Below, in pieces: positions 1 to 9,394 of a stretch of DNA of 45,395 nt; within the stretch, counting starts at the first letter, position 1, and every line of letters starts with the position of its first letter. This DNA is from Mesostigma viride (lineage: Eukaryota > Streptophyta > Mesostigmatophyceae > Mesostigmatales > Mesostigmataceae). Both the position numbers and the translations under genes were made by a program. The stretch covers positions 1 to 45,395 of the forward strand of contig RPFO01000238.1 of assembly GCA_009746045.1 (NCBI GenBank), read 5' to 3'. The notes below the pieces were generated by a model. The model did no database searches and was not told where the DNA came from. It saw nothing but the letters and a program-made list of their open reading frames with translations.

Positions 1-260
1 CGGGTTGAACTGTTAAGTTTCAATTTCGGGAGGTCGTCACTTGGATGCTGATGGCACGCGGCACGTCCAGTACGGGTTTCAACTCTCAAGAGCTGCTATT
101 TATAATCCCGCAGGTTCCACGGTCGCACGTTAGCACATTGCCACCGCATTGGCGTCGCAATGCGCTGCGTACTCTTTGCGATGTCGCTTAGGTCTACAAC
201 CTGGACGTTGTCAATTCCTTCCCAGCTGATGTCGCTGGAATCGTAGCCTACAGGGACTCT

Positions 261-929
261 TTAACGAAATTCGCTCCGAGCCTCCGACTTTCTGATCTTT
301 TGTTCTTTCATACAAGAGTCCTTTTGCTCACGAGACCTATCTTGCATCAATTCCAACGTTGGGCGCGAGACCTCGTAAAAATAGAGGCGCCGTTTCTCCG
401 TGAAAAGCTTTGTCGGAGTACTTTGATCGGCTTTTAAATTGACTGGCACCCTGTCTGCCAAAGCCGAGAAGTACAAATTGCGAGTGTATTTATTCCAACC
501 AGCGGCTTCACCATTCTCGATGAATTTTCCTGCAATGAGTTCTCCGGCAAATTCTAGCGTCGATGTGGCCCAGACGTCCACCGACATTGCAGGCTCTGTT
601 CTTCGCAGTGGGTTGACCTCTCAAGCGGCTACCTCTCAAGCAACTACCTGTGCTTCTGGTGCAGCTTCTTCTTGGAGAGTTTGGACTCCTGAGCCCAGCG
701 AGTCGCAGTCTGTCAATAATTGGAGTCGACAAGCTGACAGGCTTATGGAAGCACTGCACAGGCGTGACGATAGCGAATCCTGTGACCAAGAGGTGACATC
801 CCTAAGCAAACGGCGACGCCGTCGAGCGAACGTGCACACGTCCCACCATGCAGCTCCAAACTTCTTGGTATGGTTGGCAACTTCTTCATCGCAACATGAC
901 ATTGAAGGTTTGCTTTTTTCGTAATCCAT
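261..929 (-). pseudogene. possible degraded gene of unknown function
   Basis: On the minus strand two open frames follow each other, 929-636 (97 codons) and 587-261 (108 codons), with a stop and frame change between them. The first has an Arg-rich stretch and several Cys; the second is mixed-charge with no recognised domain. A single plus-strand frame (439-924, no ATG at its 5' end) overlaps both, so the coding strand is uncertain. I do not recognise the product. It could be a host gene fragment, a transposon relic or chance. Confidence 0.2.
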
Positions 930-1778
930 AGAGGGTCACTTGACGCTCGAAACTTTCAATCAATATTGTGACATCAAATCTACACCATTGTGAGTAACTC
1001 ATCCAATTCCTTTTTTGTTGTCAACCGGCATTACTCAGGTTGCAAGTCTGCCGATTGAGCCACTGTATGCCCAGCCTGAGCTTCCCAGGCCAACTGAGAT
1101 CGAAGAATGATCTACCACAGTACTGGAGATAGCGATGCTGAGAAGATGTTCAGAATAACGGACGTGGAGGACCAGGAGCAATAGAAGGCATCCGTAAATT
1201 TATATCACACATTCACATGTTGACATATAGGCATGGCCATGTATCAAGTTTTCTTTAATACACATGGCAGAACTGATGGCATTTTTGTGGCTTGGTAGGA
1301 TTTAATGGAAATGCTTGTTGTACAACGGTCATCGAACTGTACATGTACATGCATCTTCTGTAATACTGGCCGTGAAAGTATTACCTACCTTCCCATCCCC
1401 TGAAATCTTTTGACCACGTACGTACGTGCATTATAATCTGCAATGGGATACCTGGCAATATCAATCTGAATTTATTTCCATCCCACTGAGGACTTATGCT
1501 CACGGGACGCAGTCTACGCATAAATTAATAAATTGATCAATTAATTAATTTAATTGAATTGAATTAGTTAATTAATTAATTGAATTGAATTGAATTAGTT
1601 AAGGGGAGGTGGCACCCCAAAACCCTTAAAAATTGAACTATGGTAATAACACTTGAAATTCATTTGCACAATGCTGAAATATGATTGCGGGCACTAAATA
1701 ACATCTCTTGTGAGTTGTCCATGCACTTGTTGGGGTACTACCCCCAAGTATACGCCAATATCCCGTCTTTGGACTGCC

Positions 1779-1880
1779 ATGCAGGACAAGACGCGGTGGA
1801 AGAAGATTGTCAAGGCGCACACGCCAGCCCCTGTGGGCAAGCCGCCTCCCCCCAAACGGAGGAGCCGTTTTGATGAGTAG
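1779..1880 (+). CDS. short basic C-terminal fragment, possibly a last exon
   Basis: A 33-codon frame ends in TAG at 1878-1880. It is GC-richer than its surroundings and encodes a Lys/Arg/Pro-rich tail ending RRSRFDE. The sequence just before it (pyrimidine-rich stretch then CCATGCAG at 1777-1783) looks like a 3' splice site, so this could be the terminal exon of a gene whose upstream exons are lost or lie in the AT-rich flank. No function can be assigned. Confidence 0.25.
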   Translation: MQDKTRWKKIVKAHTPAPVGKPPPPKRRSRFDE

Positions 1881-2271
1881 CGTAGATAGGCTTTTCTAGA
1901 CTAGATCTAGCTTAGAGTTAGGTTAGTTCGATTACGCGGCTTCCTCCACACCACCCATCCAACCTGGAATATGTGCTACATGCTACTAAACCCTAGGGCG
2001 ACCCCACCGTCCACCCGGCCGTCCACCTGGCCGTACTGTGACAGGCGCCAGTATCGTGGGAACCTCTAGTATCATGGGATATCCGTTCAAGTCCTATTCG
2101 CGGGCCGCGGGTTCCTATCTAATGATGCATTGGTGTTGGATTTGCATGCAATGAGTCTTATTTATTACAATGTACAATAGGCAAAGTCCTAATCAACCAT
2201 GTCCTCAACGAGGTGCCTCCAAGGGCACACTCACTACAGGGAGGAATAGCCCCTTCCCCTTTCTAGACCCC

Positions 2272-3811
2272 CTACTCATCCTCAACCACAATCACCTCCC
2301 GGTGCTGAACATCAGCAACCAAGTGTGCGTCCCTCTCAACAATGCGCCTCGCCCCGTCGCGGAAGCGATCCACCAACCGCCTCATGGCCAGCGCGTCCCA
2401 CCCGACGCCACCGCCGAGTGCCTCAAAGAAGGCCACAGCCAGTGCATTGCCCGCAGACCCGGAGCACTCCAACTGGGGGTGATCCCTGATGTACTGCAGG
2501 GCGGACAGGAAACCGTTGACTCCCGCGGGGTAATTCTCATTCCCCCCCAGCGCGAACAGCGAAAGAAGCGCGAGCAGCAGGAGCAGCAGCAGGAGCAGCA
2601 GCAGGAGCAGCAGGAGGAGCAGCAGCGGCGGCGGCGGCGGCGATGGCGGCCGGCAGACCACGGAAACCACACTCTGACACGTTGTCCACCACGCGCAGGT
2701 GGCGATCCAAGTCCTCGCGGCTGGTGGCCTGGTAGGTGCAGCCCAGGATGGTCACGGTGCCGTTATCACCAGGGAGAGAAAGCTTGTTGGGGCAGGGCCT
2801 GACAAGCTTAGCGCAGGTGTTGTCGTGAATCGCCTCCTCGCCGAGCACGACCTCGCCGCCGCACCCGCGAGCGCACAGACGCACATTCACAAGGGTGAAT
2901 GTGAGTCTGTCGACACCCACATTGCGCTTGTACTGGCTGCCAGTGCGCATCAGGAGCTCCTTGCATTCTGGGCAGCGCTTGCCAATCACACGGGCGTTGG
3001 GCCTGGTAGAATTATACTCCAGAGCGTGGGCCTCGAGCATATCAGCGCACTGGTTGCAGTGCTGAGGGACGCAGGTGTGGACGCCCTCCACGAGGTAGAT
3101 GATGGGGTACTTCCCCTCCGTGCCGAAGGGCTCGGTGCAGATGTCGCAGCACGCCAGCCTCTTCTCGAACCACGTGATCTTGTGGTTCGCCTCCTCGAGA
3201 GCCAAGCGCATCTTCTTGAGCTCTTCGCGAGTGGGATCAGGGGAGAAAGAACGACGCCTGCTGCGGTTCCTCTCGCGCTCCAACTCCTCCTGCGTCTCCC
3301 TCAGCTGGCGCTGCAATGCGGCTAAGTCCCCACCGCTGGGCCCAGCGCCTCCAGAACGAGAACGGGAGCTGGGACCACCACGCAGCAGGCCTGCATGCAA
3401 AGGAAAACACACAGACAACTGCAAAATGTATCAGATAGTGGCCATCACCTGCAACATCCAACAGATAGTGGCCATCACCTGCAAAATCCAGCAGGCAATC
3501 GAAAAGGGATGCATAAAACAGCAGACCACGTACTGGGAGCAGCCGCAGGGCGAGACTGAGCCACCAGGTCGTCGATCGCAGCGTGCGAATTGACTTCCGT
3601 GCCTGCGTCGTCCAGGTGGTCGTAGTCGTTGTGGTCAAAAAGGTCGTCAGAGGGGTTCCAGCCTGCAAAGAATGAATAGAAAATGACCATGGCGTTCCTG
3701 TCAGCTGCTGAAAATGCCCAAAAAACAAACCAAGGAAACACAAAAACAGACATGCATGGGAAAATACGTACGCTCAGGTTCCTGGGCCTCATGTTCTTGG
3801 GTCGTCGCCAT
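2272..3811 (-). CDS. spliced RING-type zinc finger protein, left copy, frame broken near its end
   Basis: Three exons are read on the minus strand: 3811-3772, 3662-3534 and 3390-2272. The two introns between them (109 and 143 nt) start GTACGT and end in CAG, and both junctions keep the frame. The product would be about 428 residues. It has an acidic N-terminus, a Ser/Arg/Gly-rich linker, a predicted coiled coil around 75-130, then a RING-like cluster from about residue 137 (CDICTEPF, CVPQHCNQC, CPECK). A second Cys/His cluster, an Ala-rich tract from GCC/CTG repeats and an acidic tail follow. A RING protein of this kind is expected to act as an E3 ubiquitin ligase (inference). A 7-G run at about 2551-2557 shifts the frame before the last ~90 codons; 6 G would keep it open to the stop at 2272. 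The right copy (14929-16468) is broken elsewhere, so the family was intact recently. Confidence 0.75.
3391..3533 (-). other. intron 2 of the RING gene (left copy)
   Basis: This 143-nt GT-AG intron begins GTACGTGG and ends TTTGCATGCAG. It contains two tandem copies of a ~27-nt unit with TTGCAG directly followed by GTGATGG, so extra acceptor and donor-like sites lie inside it. Confidence 0.75.
3663..3771 (-). other. intron 1 of the RING gene (left copy)
   Basis: This 109-nt intron begins GTACGTATTTT, ends TTCTTTGCAG and is T-rich throughout. Removing it joins exon 1 and exon 2 inside an Arg codon without a frame change. Confidence 0.75.
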
Positions 3812-4518
3812 AGCTGGCTAGCTGCTGATAGTGGTATCCTGCTGCTGTTCTGAGTGGTTCGTGAGGGTTTGGCTGCATTTTTGGTCGTGTTTGGGCATTT
3901 GGCCTCGTGGGGAGGAGGGCGAACGGCATATTCCCGGCATATTCCGGGAATATTCCCACGAATATGCCGTGGGACGGTCGCTAGAAGGAAACGGTCGCGC
4001 CGCGTCGGCAGTTACGTGGCAGGGATACGGACTGTCATGGCAGTCTGACGGTTCTGACAGGTGTCAGACGGGACAGTGTGCCGACTGTCGTGGCAGATCT
4101 TCGTAACCGACGCGCGACGGAACCGGCGCGGCGCGGACTGACGTGGCACGCTGTCAGATCTGACGTGGCACGGTACTGACATAGCAGGCCGTCCGAACCG
4201 GCAGCTGACGGATACAGTCTTGTACGGACTGTCGTGTCAGAGCGTCCAGGTTGCCACGTGGCAGTATGGCACGACACTTGGACGGATTCTAGTGGGAAAT
4301 CCTACAATACACAAGCAGTTGCGTATTTGTAGTAATCTGTACTACGTGTAGTAACACCTGATGCACTTCTACTTCTAATATACTGTCTGTACTACGATTC
4401 CTAGTGCAATTGTACTATGAGACGCCATGAGATAGAGACAAAGTCATGGATTTCCATTAAAATCATAATAAGGCTTGATGCCCATAGGGGACTTTGTCTA
4501 TTCCAAAGGGGCACTTAG
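3812..4518. promoter_or_regulatory. intergenic region rich in short palindromes upstream of the RING gene
   Basis: No gene is seen. Next to the RING start (3920-3970) are GGAATATTCC- and ATATGCC-type palindromes. From 4000 to 4270 there are many TGACAG, CTGTCGTGGCA and GACTGTC motifs plus one G-box CCACGTGG at 4255. From 4300 to 4460 it is AT-rich with repeated GTAGTA/GTACTAC runs and probably holds the 3' end of the next gene. Confidence 0.5.
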
Positions 4519-5152
4519 TTAGTGAACCCCCTCCAGGGCCAGGCGGCGACAGAACTTGTCGTACATCTTGTCGCAGGTGGCATTCATGACCCTCAGTTCC
4601 CTCTCGCAGGCAGCGGGGGAAAAGTTGACAGGCAGATAGGCGTGGTACTCGGCCTTCACGAGGTCCACGAGCACACGGCAATGCTCCTCTGCGGTCTTAT
4701 CCTTATCCACCTGAGGAATGGATTCAACATACTCCTTCATCACATCCCACAGGCGGGGAATCGCGCAAACGCGGTCAGACAGCTTAACCTCTAGGTCGAT
4801 GGCCAGAGTTGCCACCTCCATACGCCTATCGCCATACTTGCAGGCGTCCATCCTCTTCTCAAAAGTGGAAAGGGACTGCACACCGCCTTGGCGATGGCGA
4901 TGGCAAAGTTGCGCAGGGCCCATCCTGTATAGTGGCAAAACGGCCCTGGCTGCCTGCGCTTAGAGAGGAAGCGCCCCTCAAGCTCAGTGGCAATAGCATC
5001 CAACAGCTGCATCCTTCGCTGCTCTGTCTTAGCTTTGACAGCGTCCCACGGCACTTGCAGCTCTTGCTGACACCACACCCGTGGGGCCATGCCAACTCCA
5101 CGATTTCGTGCACAATCTCAGCTGGCAGGCTGTTAAAAGTGGCAGCGGCCAT
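4519..5152 (-). pseudogene. F-box-like protein, left copy, two frameshifts
   Basis: This is the mirror copy of the intact gene at 13587-14222. Two single-base losses, near 5062 (CTCTT instead of CTCCTT) and near 4890, shift the frame twice. The N-terminal F-box-like segment, the middle and the C-terminal part therefore lie in three different frames. If the bases were restored it would match the 211-residue right copy closely. It may be a true pseudogene or a base-calling artefact. A GGTACAAAGGTC box (5230-5241, minus strand) lies about 80 nt before the start, as in the right copy. Confidence 0.8.
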
Positions 5153-5622
5153 GTCTTCTTTGTGGTAGTGGTGCTAGTGCTGTTGGGATGCTGGAGCAGG
5201 CGAGAAGTGCCCACTTTGACGTGGTGTCGGACCTTTGTACCCGCCCCACGGCATCTTCGCGGAATATTCCGTGGCACGACGATCTCCCACGGGACGCCGC
5301 CACGTGGCAGAGATCGGACGGTCCACGGCAATTCAGATCTCCCATGATAGTACGGCGTATCTCGGATACGGCGCGGCGCCGGTACGGCCGGACCAGTATC
5401 ATGGATACTGGTCCGAGTACCGTGGCACGGCATTCCGCCACGTCACTACCGCGCCGCGCCGCGCCGCGCCATGGAACCTTCTAGAGGATCGATCCCAGCC
5501 GTCCGATGAAGATCTCGTGGGAGGGCCAGTTTCCACAGGTACAAAGGTCGTGCAGGCCTACCAAATGCACCATCACACCACAGAACAGCCATAGCCAGCG
5601 CAGAAAACAACAGCAGACCGCC
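5153..5622. promoter_or_regulatory. divergent promoter region, left arm
   Basis: This lies between the F-box-like gene (minus) and the multi-zinc-motif gene (plus). It has a GGTACAAAGGTC-type box for each direction (5229-5241 minus; 5538-5549 plus, 84 nt before the ATG at 5623). Also present are GGAATATTCC (5260-5269), a G-box CCACGTGGC (5299-5307) and a hairpin with 11-nt perfect arms (GGACCAGTATC at 5390-5400 and its complement at 5404-5414). The same box occurs in the mirror arm. Confidence 0.6.
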
Positions 5623-6810
5623 ATGTCTCAGCTTGATGCAGCAGCTGGGCCGGTGTTCAGGCGTCAGACTAGGGCACAGACTAGGGCCATCTATGGGCTC
5701 CAGGCTCCCAAAATCTATGGATTGCCATATCCTCGCTGCACAAAAACTAGGACTGGTTGTTCCGCCATAGCTCCTGCGCTTGTGCCAGTGCCTGCGCCTG
5801 TGCCAGCGCCAGTGCCTGTGATTGTGCCAGTGCCAGTGCCTGCTGCGCCAGTGCCTGCGCCTGTGTACGTGCCTGCTCCTCTCCCTGGGCTATTCGCCCC
5901 TCGGTTTAAGGACTCTGACATTTGGCCTCCAGCAGGCCATGTGTGGCCAAATGGTAGTGGCGATTCCAAGTTTCCTCTGGTGCATTGCGTCACCTGCAAA
6001 AAGGTGCCGGAGAGGGCAGTGTGCAAGAAGGAGAACGGGGAGATGCAGTGCCGGGGGTGCGCTCTGGATGAACTGAGCGACAAGGTGGATGCACTAGGTC
6101 CCTCTCCTCCCACGGAGCAGGTGCAGGAGACTGTCAAGAATTTTGACACGGGCTTGCAGATTTACAAGTACGAATATGAGCCCAAGCGTCTCCCACCTCC
6201 TCCCACCGGCTACCCTCTGTCCAAGTGCATGTGCGCTGTGTGCAAGAAGCCTGCTCTCCACGCGCACGAAGTGGTGAAGGAGGTCACCCCTCAGATGCTG
6301 GAGACCACTTCCCATTTCCGTGTTGCCAAGCTCGTGGTTGGCGACGTCGTTTGTGGGATCTGCCGCAACGAGTTCCTGGCCCAGTATGTCGACAACAACG
6401 TGGTCATCAGCAAGGCCATGTCTCGCGGCATGCAGTATTGGGAGTACAAGGGCCATATCGATGAGGTGTTCCAGTACAACGAGGAACTCCACAAGATGGC
6501 AGAGCGCGCCCAGGACAACACGCACGACGGCCCCTCCAGTGACAAGTTTTACTGGCCTCGCAGGCAGTGCCAGAAGTGCATGAAGCGCATCGACATCAAC
6601 GTGCAGAACCTGTATGTGGCTCCAAGGCCTCGTTCTTTAGACGTTGACTTGGTCTGCTACGAGTGCGCCAAGTTCTGCAGCCTTGTTTCTGAGGCTGTCG
6701 CTTTCCCGGGCTTTAGCCGCCCCAACAACCGTCTCAAGCGTAATGCAGAGGCCGGGGGCTTCCTTCTGTACGATGTTGTGGGGTCCAACAAGCCCTATTT
6801 CTTCGCGTAG
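5623..6810 (+). CDS. multi-zinc-motif protein with Pro/Val repeat, left copy
   Basis: This is a 395-residue protein starting MSQLDAAAG. The frame stays open 39 codons upstream, but this ATG lies 84 nt after a TATA-like box and is preferred. Residues ~50-95 form a low-complexity Val-Pro-Ala repeat (VPVPAPVP type). Then come several paired-Cys motifs: CVTCKK with CRGC, CMCAVCKK, CGIC, CQKC and CYECAKFC. These look like treble-clef or zinc-ribbon knuckles, but no named family is recognised. Nucleic-acid or protein binding is an inference. The 3' region has AATAAG followed by ACTC and the palindrome TTGCATGCAA (6895-6912). The right copy at 11929-13116 is also intact. Confidence 0.85.
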   Translation: MSQLDAAAGPVFRRQTRAQTRAIYGLQAPKIYGLPYPRCTKTRTGCSAIAPALVPVPAPVPAPVPVIVPVPVPAAPVPAPVYVPAPLPGLFAPRFKDSDIWPPAGHVWPNGSGDSKFPLVHCVTCKKVPERAVCKKENGEMQCRGCALDELSDKVDALGPSPPTEQVQETVKNFDTGLQIYKYEYEPKRLPPPPTGYPLSKCMCAVCKKPALHAHEVVKEVTPQMLETTSHFRVAKLVVGDVVCGICRNEFLAQYVDNNVVISKAMSRGMQYWEYKGHIDEVFQYNEELHKMAERAQDNTHDGPSSDKFYWPRRQCQKCMKRIDINVQNLYVAPRPRSLDVDLVCYECAKFCSLVSEAVAFPGFSRPNNRLKRNAEAGGFLLYDVVGSNKPYFFA

Positions 6811-6894
6811 GGTGTCATCTGGGCACTTGATTGGCCCATGCAAGCCTATGGAGGCTACTGTTGATAGGGACTTGTGGTATTCTATTTTGTAATG

Positions 6895-6925
6895 AATAAG
6901 ACTCTTTGCATGCAAATCCAACACT
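6895..6925 (+). terminator. 3'-end signal AATAAGACTC with TTGCATGCAA palindrome
   Basis: AATAAGACTC followed within a few bases by the self-complementary TTGCATGCAA, then AAATCCAACAC. The same block ends the RING gene (2136-2166 minus; 16574-16604 plus), and a shorter form (AATAAGACTC, 8562) ends the F-box gene. It is probably the poly(A)/3'-processing signal of this gene set. Confidence 0.6.
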
Positions 6926-6956
6926 CATGCACTAGGCGTAGGACTTGACTTGTTTG

Positions 6957-7562
6957 CGAAAAGTTCGGGCTATGCGGATAGCCCGAACTTTTGGGGATAG
7001 CCCGAACTTTTGGAAACCTTGCTAGGGAAAAGTAAAAGTTTCCAGTGAGGATCCCAGCCATTTGAAAAGTTCGGGCTATGGTTCGGGCTATCAGTTTATA
7101 GCCCGAACCGGACCCTTTTTCCCCTTGGGCGGTGGTGTCATGCATTGTACATGGGGTAGGGACTTGGTTATTTGGACAGTGTGCAGTGTATGTGTGTGTT
7201 TCTTCCTTAGATTGCTAACACATAAAATATAGGGGTATTTCCTGTATATACAGATAGGATTGCTAACACATAAAATATAGGGGTATTAGCTATGATTATA
7301 TATAGATGACAATTGCTAACACATAAAATTTTATGTGTTGGGAAACAGAGTAAAAAAAAGAGTAGCATCCACCCATAGCAACACACTGCCCAGAGGGAGA
7401 AAAGGGGAGGTTCGGGCTATAAATCGACAGCCCGAACCATAGCCCGAACTTTTCAAAATGGCTGGGATCCCCACTGGAAACTTTTACTTTTCCCTAGCAA
7501 GGTTTCGAAAAGTTCGGGCTATCCCCAAAAGTTCGGGCTATCCACATAGCACGAACTTTTCG
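6957..7562. repeat. long-inverted-repeat non-coding element, copy 1
   Basis: Arms of about 180 bp (6957-7135 and 7383-7562) are imperfect reverse complements of each other. Each arm is built from GTTCGGGCTAT / ATAGCCCGAAC units with AAAAGTT spacers. The ~245-bp AT-rich centre has three direct repeats of GCTAACACATAAAAT (near 7213, 7262, 7313), and the last is part of a 22-nt perfect palindrome at 7318-7339. No protein is encoded. The architecture suits a MITE-like element or an iteron-bearing replication origin. Further copies are at 11177-11783 (mirror) and about 20221-21050 (diverged). Confidence 0.8.
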
Positions 7563-7711
7563 TGGGAGCCTATGGATGGGCGCCACGTGGCACGGTATCC
7601 CACGATAGTTGCCGGCGCCGCGCCGGCGCGGCGCTCTCACGGAATATCCGTGGGAATATTCCCGGCGCGACGCCTGCACGGCACTATCGTGGGACGCCGT
7701 GGCCGAGAGGG

Positions 7712-7740
7712 TATAAAAGCGGAGTCACGGGCGTTTGGGG
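7712..7740 (+). promoter_or_regulatory. TATA + GCGGAG + GGGCGTTTGGGGG core promoter
   Basis: TATAAAAGCGGAG followed by GGGCGTTTGGGGGT, 107 nt before the ATG at 7819. The same string recurs before the RING gene at 18380 (GATAAAACGCGGAG, 18306-18334) and, in part, before the MYND gene on the minus strand (ATAAGCGGAGGCGGGCG, 17990-18008). Its conservation at three genes makes it a convincing core promoter. Confidence 0.7.
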
Positions 7741-7818
7741 GTAGGTCTCACCTCCGACACTGCCAGGCACACAGTCATCCACACGCAGACAGCCATCCTT
7801 ACAGCTGTAAAATACACA

Positions 7819-8487
7819 ATGGCCCATGCTGGTGCTACTTTCGAGGATCTGCCAAGCGAAATTTTGTACGTGTTGGCAGAGCTCAGCTGGCCCTACTTGC
7901 GTGGTGTGAACAAGGCCTCTCACAAGGAATGGGAGGCCGTGCTGGCGATAATGGAGGCAAAGGTTAGCGCTGTGCGCAATTTGATTGACGAGGAACTGAA
8001 GTTCCGCGATGCAAACCCCGATTGGTTGCACGATCTGAACACGGCGACTACCCGTCGCCTGTATGAGTTGACGCATGATCAGCTGAGGGCCATTTATGAC
8101 AAGGTGTCTGTGCCCCGCTTGAGTGAGGCGGAGGGGTACTTGTACACTACCCGCGCTGATCGTTTGGAGCAGATGGATTACACCTACACTGATTTTGTGG
8201 AGGTGATCGAACAGATTGGCGTGAGCCCCGGCCCCCACACTAGGGCGGCGAGGGACGCCTATTTCGCATCCATTCCTGATGTGGATCGCGAGAAAACGAT
8301 GGAGCGTCGCGTGGAGGAGTTGGTCGATATTCTGTGCGCGGCAGTGTTGGCTGACGACACGGAGGCCAACGGGGGTGTGCCAACGATCCATTTGGCCAAC
8401 GTTCTCAGCGACATTTTCGACCGCCACAAGCACATGATGATGTGCCGTCTCCACAGCCATCCCTCGTTTAACCGGGAGATGCGTTAA
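7819..8487 (+). CDS. F-box-like protein, left copy
   Basis: This is a 222-residue protein. The frame is open from 7735, but MAHAGATFEDLP at 7819 is the natural start downstream of the TATA box. Residues ~8-42 (FEDLPSEILYVLAELSW) fit the first half of an F-box, the Skp1-binding module of SCF ubiquitin ligases. The rest is helical and unrecognised. It is a paralogue of the 13587-14222 protein: both share the F-box-like N-terminus, a GVNK/GVSK turn followed by W(E/D)AV, and a central SIPxVDxxKT motif. Targeting host proteins to the ubiquitin system is inferred. The right copy (10253-10921) differs at a few residues. Confidence 0.8.
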   Translation: MAHAGATFEDLPSEILYVLAELSWPYLRGVNKASHKEWEAVLAIMEAKVSAVRNLIDEELKFRDANPDWLHDLNTATTRRLYELTHDQLRAIYDKVSVPRLSEAEGYLYTTRADRLEQMDYTYTDFVEVIEQIGVSPGPHTRAARDAYFASIPDVDREKTMERRVEELVDILCAAVLADDTEANGGVPTIHLANVLSDIFDRHKHMMMCRLHSHPSFNREMR

Positions 8488-8700
8488 ACAGGCAAATAGG
8501 GATCAACTTATATAGCCTATTGGAAAAGGCTATATCCCATGGACTGTCTTATATAACTTTTAATAAGACTCGATTCCTATTGAAATTTGTCTCACAATGA
8601 GTCCAACAATGAGCCCCACTTAAAAAAAAATCTAAACCGCATACTATAAATAGCTAATGGAGCTATAGGGGTACCAGAATCCCACGAAGAATAGGGATTT
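8488..8700. terminator. 3' region of the F-box gene
   Basis: AT-rich region with an inverted GGCTATAT/ATATAGCC pair (8513-8533) and AATAAGACTC at 8562-8571, the 3'-end motif shared with other genes of the arm. CAATGAGYCC occurs twice (8596, 8609), and CAATGAGCCCCAC recurs after the RING gene at 19098. Confidence 0.45.
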
Positions 8701-8721
8701 CCCGCCACCCGCGCCTGTCAC

Positions 8722-9344
8722 GTGACCTGTGTGCCACGTGGCATGTCCCGATTGGTCAGCCTAGTCTCATGGAATTCCAGATTCACATGGTGCCACGTGG
8801 CAACTATCCATTCGTCCGGATGTCCCATGGGACTCCGGGACCCCCGTGGGTGCCACGTGGCAGGTTCCGATTGGACATGGTGTCTCATGGGACGCCAGGG
8901 TCCCTGGGTGCCACGTGGCGGGATCCGATTGGACAGGGAGTACCATGGGAGTACAGGGTCCCACGGAGATTCGGGGTCCCTGGTGCCACGTGGCAGGTTC
9001 CGATTGGACATGGTGTCTCATGGGACGCCAGGGTCCCTGGGTGCCACGTGGCGGGATCCGATTGGACAGGGAGTACCATGGGAGTACAGGGTCCCACGGA
9101 GATTCGGGGTCCCTGGTGCCACGTGGCAGTTACCGATTGGACAGGGAGTCCCATGGGTGCCACGTGGCAGCGTCCCATTGGCCAGGGTGGTCCCATGGGT
9201 GGCCAGGGTCCCACGGGTCCCTGGTGCCACGTGGCGGTCGCCGATTGGTCAGATAGTCCCATGGGAATCTCAGGGTGCCACGTGGCAGCCTCCCATTGGC
9301 GGATACTACGCCAGGGTCCCTGGCAGGGTCCCACGATATATTTA
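8722..9344. repeat. array of G-box plus inverted CCAAT modules, left half
   Basis: About ten copies of the perfect palindrome TGCCACGTGGCA or close variants occur, near 8731, 8792, 8860, 8911, 8986, 9041, 9117, 9157, 9224 and 9277. Most are followed 6-8 nt later by CC(G/C)ATTGG (an inverted CCAAT box). Between modules lie further palindromes, CCCATGGG and CAGGGTCCCTG. One ~130-bp block is repeated almost exactly (8863-8990 and 8991-9120). Open frames through the array are by-products of the repeat. CCACGTGGC is the G-box/E-box class bound by bZIP and bHLH factors; ATTGG is the NF-Y class. Confidence 0.85.
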
Positions 9345-9394
9345 TCCCAACAATTGACGGGTTAGAGGCGCCTCTAACCCGTCAATTGTTGGGA
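9345..9394. other. centre of symmetry of the inverted repeat
   Basis: The two arms meet between 9369 and 9370 in GAGGCGCCTC with no spacer, flanked by GTTAGAGG / CCTCTAAC and CAATTGACGG / CCGTCAATTG. The palindrome is perfect over the central tens of bases. A perfect centre without a loop fits a resolved or copied hairpin end rather than two pre-existing repeats with unique DNA between them. Confidence 0.85.

Larger units (their letters stand above)
1..1979. other. AT-richer flank outside the inverted repeat, possibly host DNA
   Basis: This stretch is visibly AT-richer than the rest of the window and has no dense coding. It holds AATT/GAATT simple repeats at about 1525-1600, alternating GTAC runs near 1418, and only weak reading frames. 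Similarity to the right arm of the large inverted repeat stops at about 1979, where this flank begins. The matching position on the other side (16760 onward) continues as virus-like DNA. The flank may be host DNA next to an integrated virus or a different unique end of the viral genome. Nothing here decides between them. Confidence 0.5.

Noticed and set aside
2550-2650. Poly-Leu or poly-Gln protein from the CAG/CTG tract
   Set aside because: The Ala frame continues the RING protein in both arms; the other frames are shadows of the triplet tract.
8722-9365. Open frames of 130-210 codons in the G-box array
   Set aside because: They exist in several frames and both strands and follow the repeat period; their composition (CHVAGSDW-type repeats) reflects the DNA motif, not a protein.
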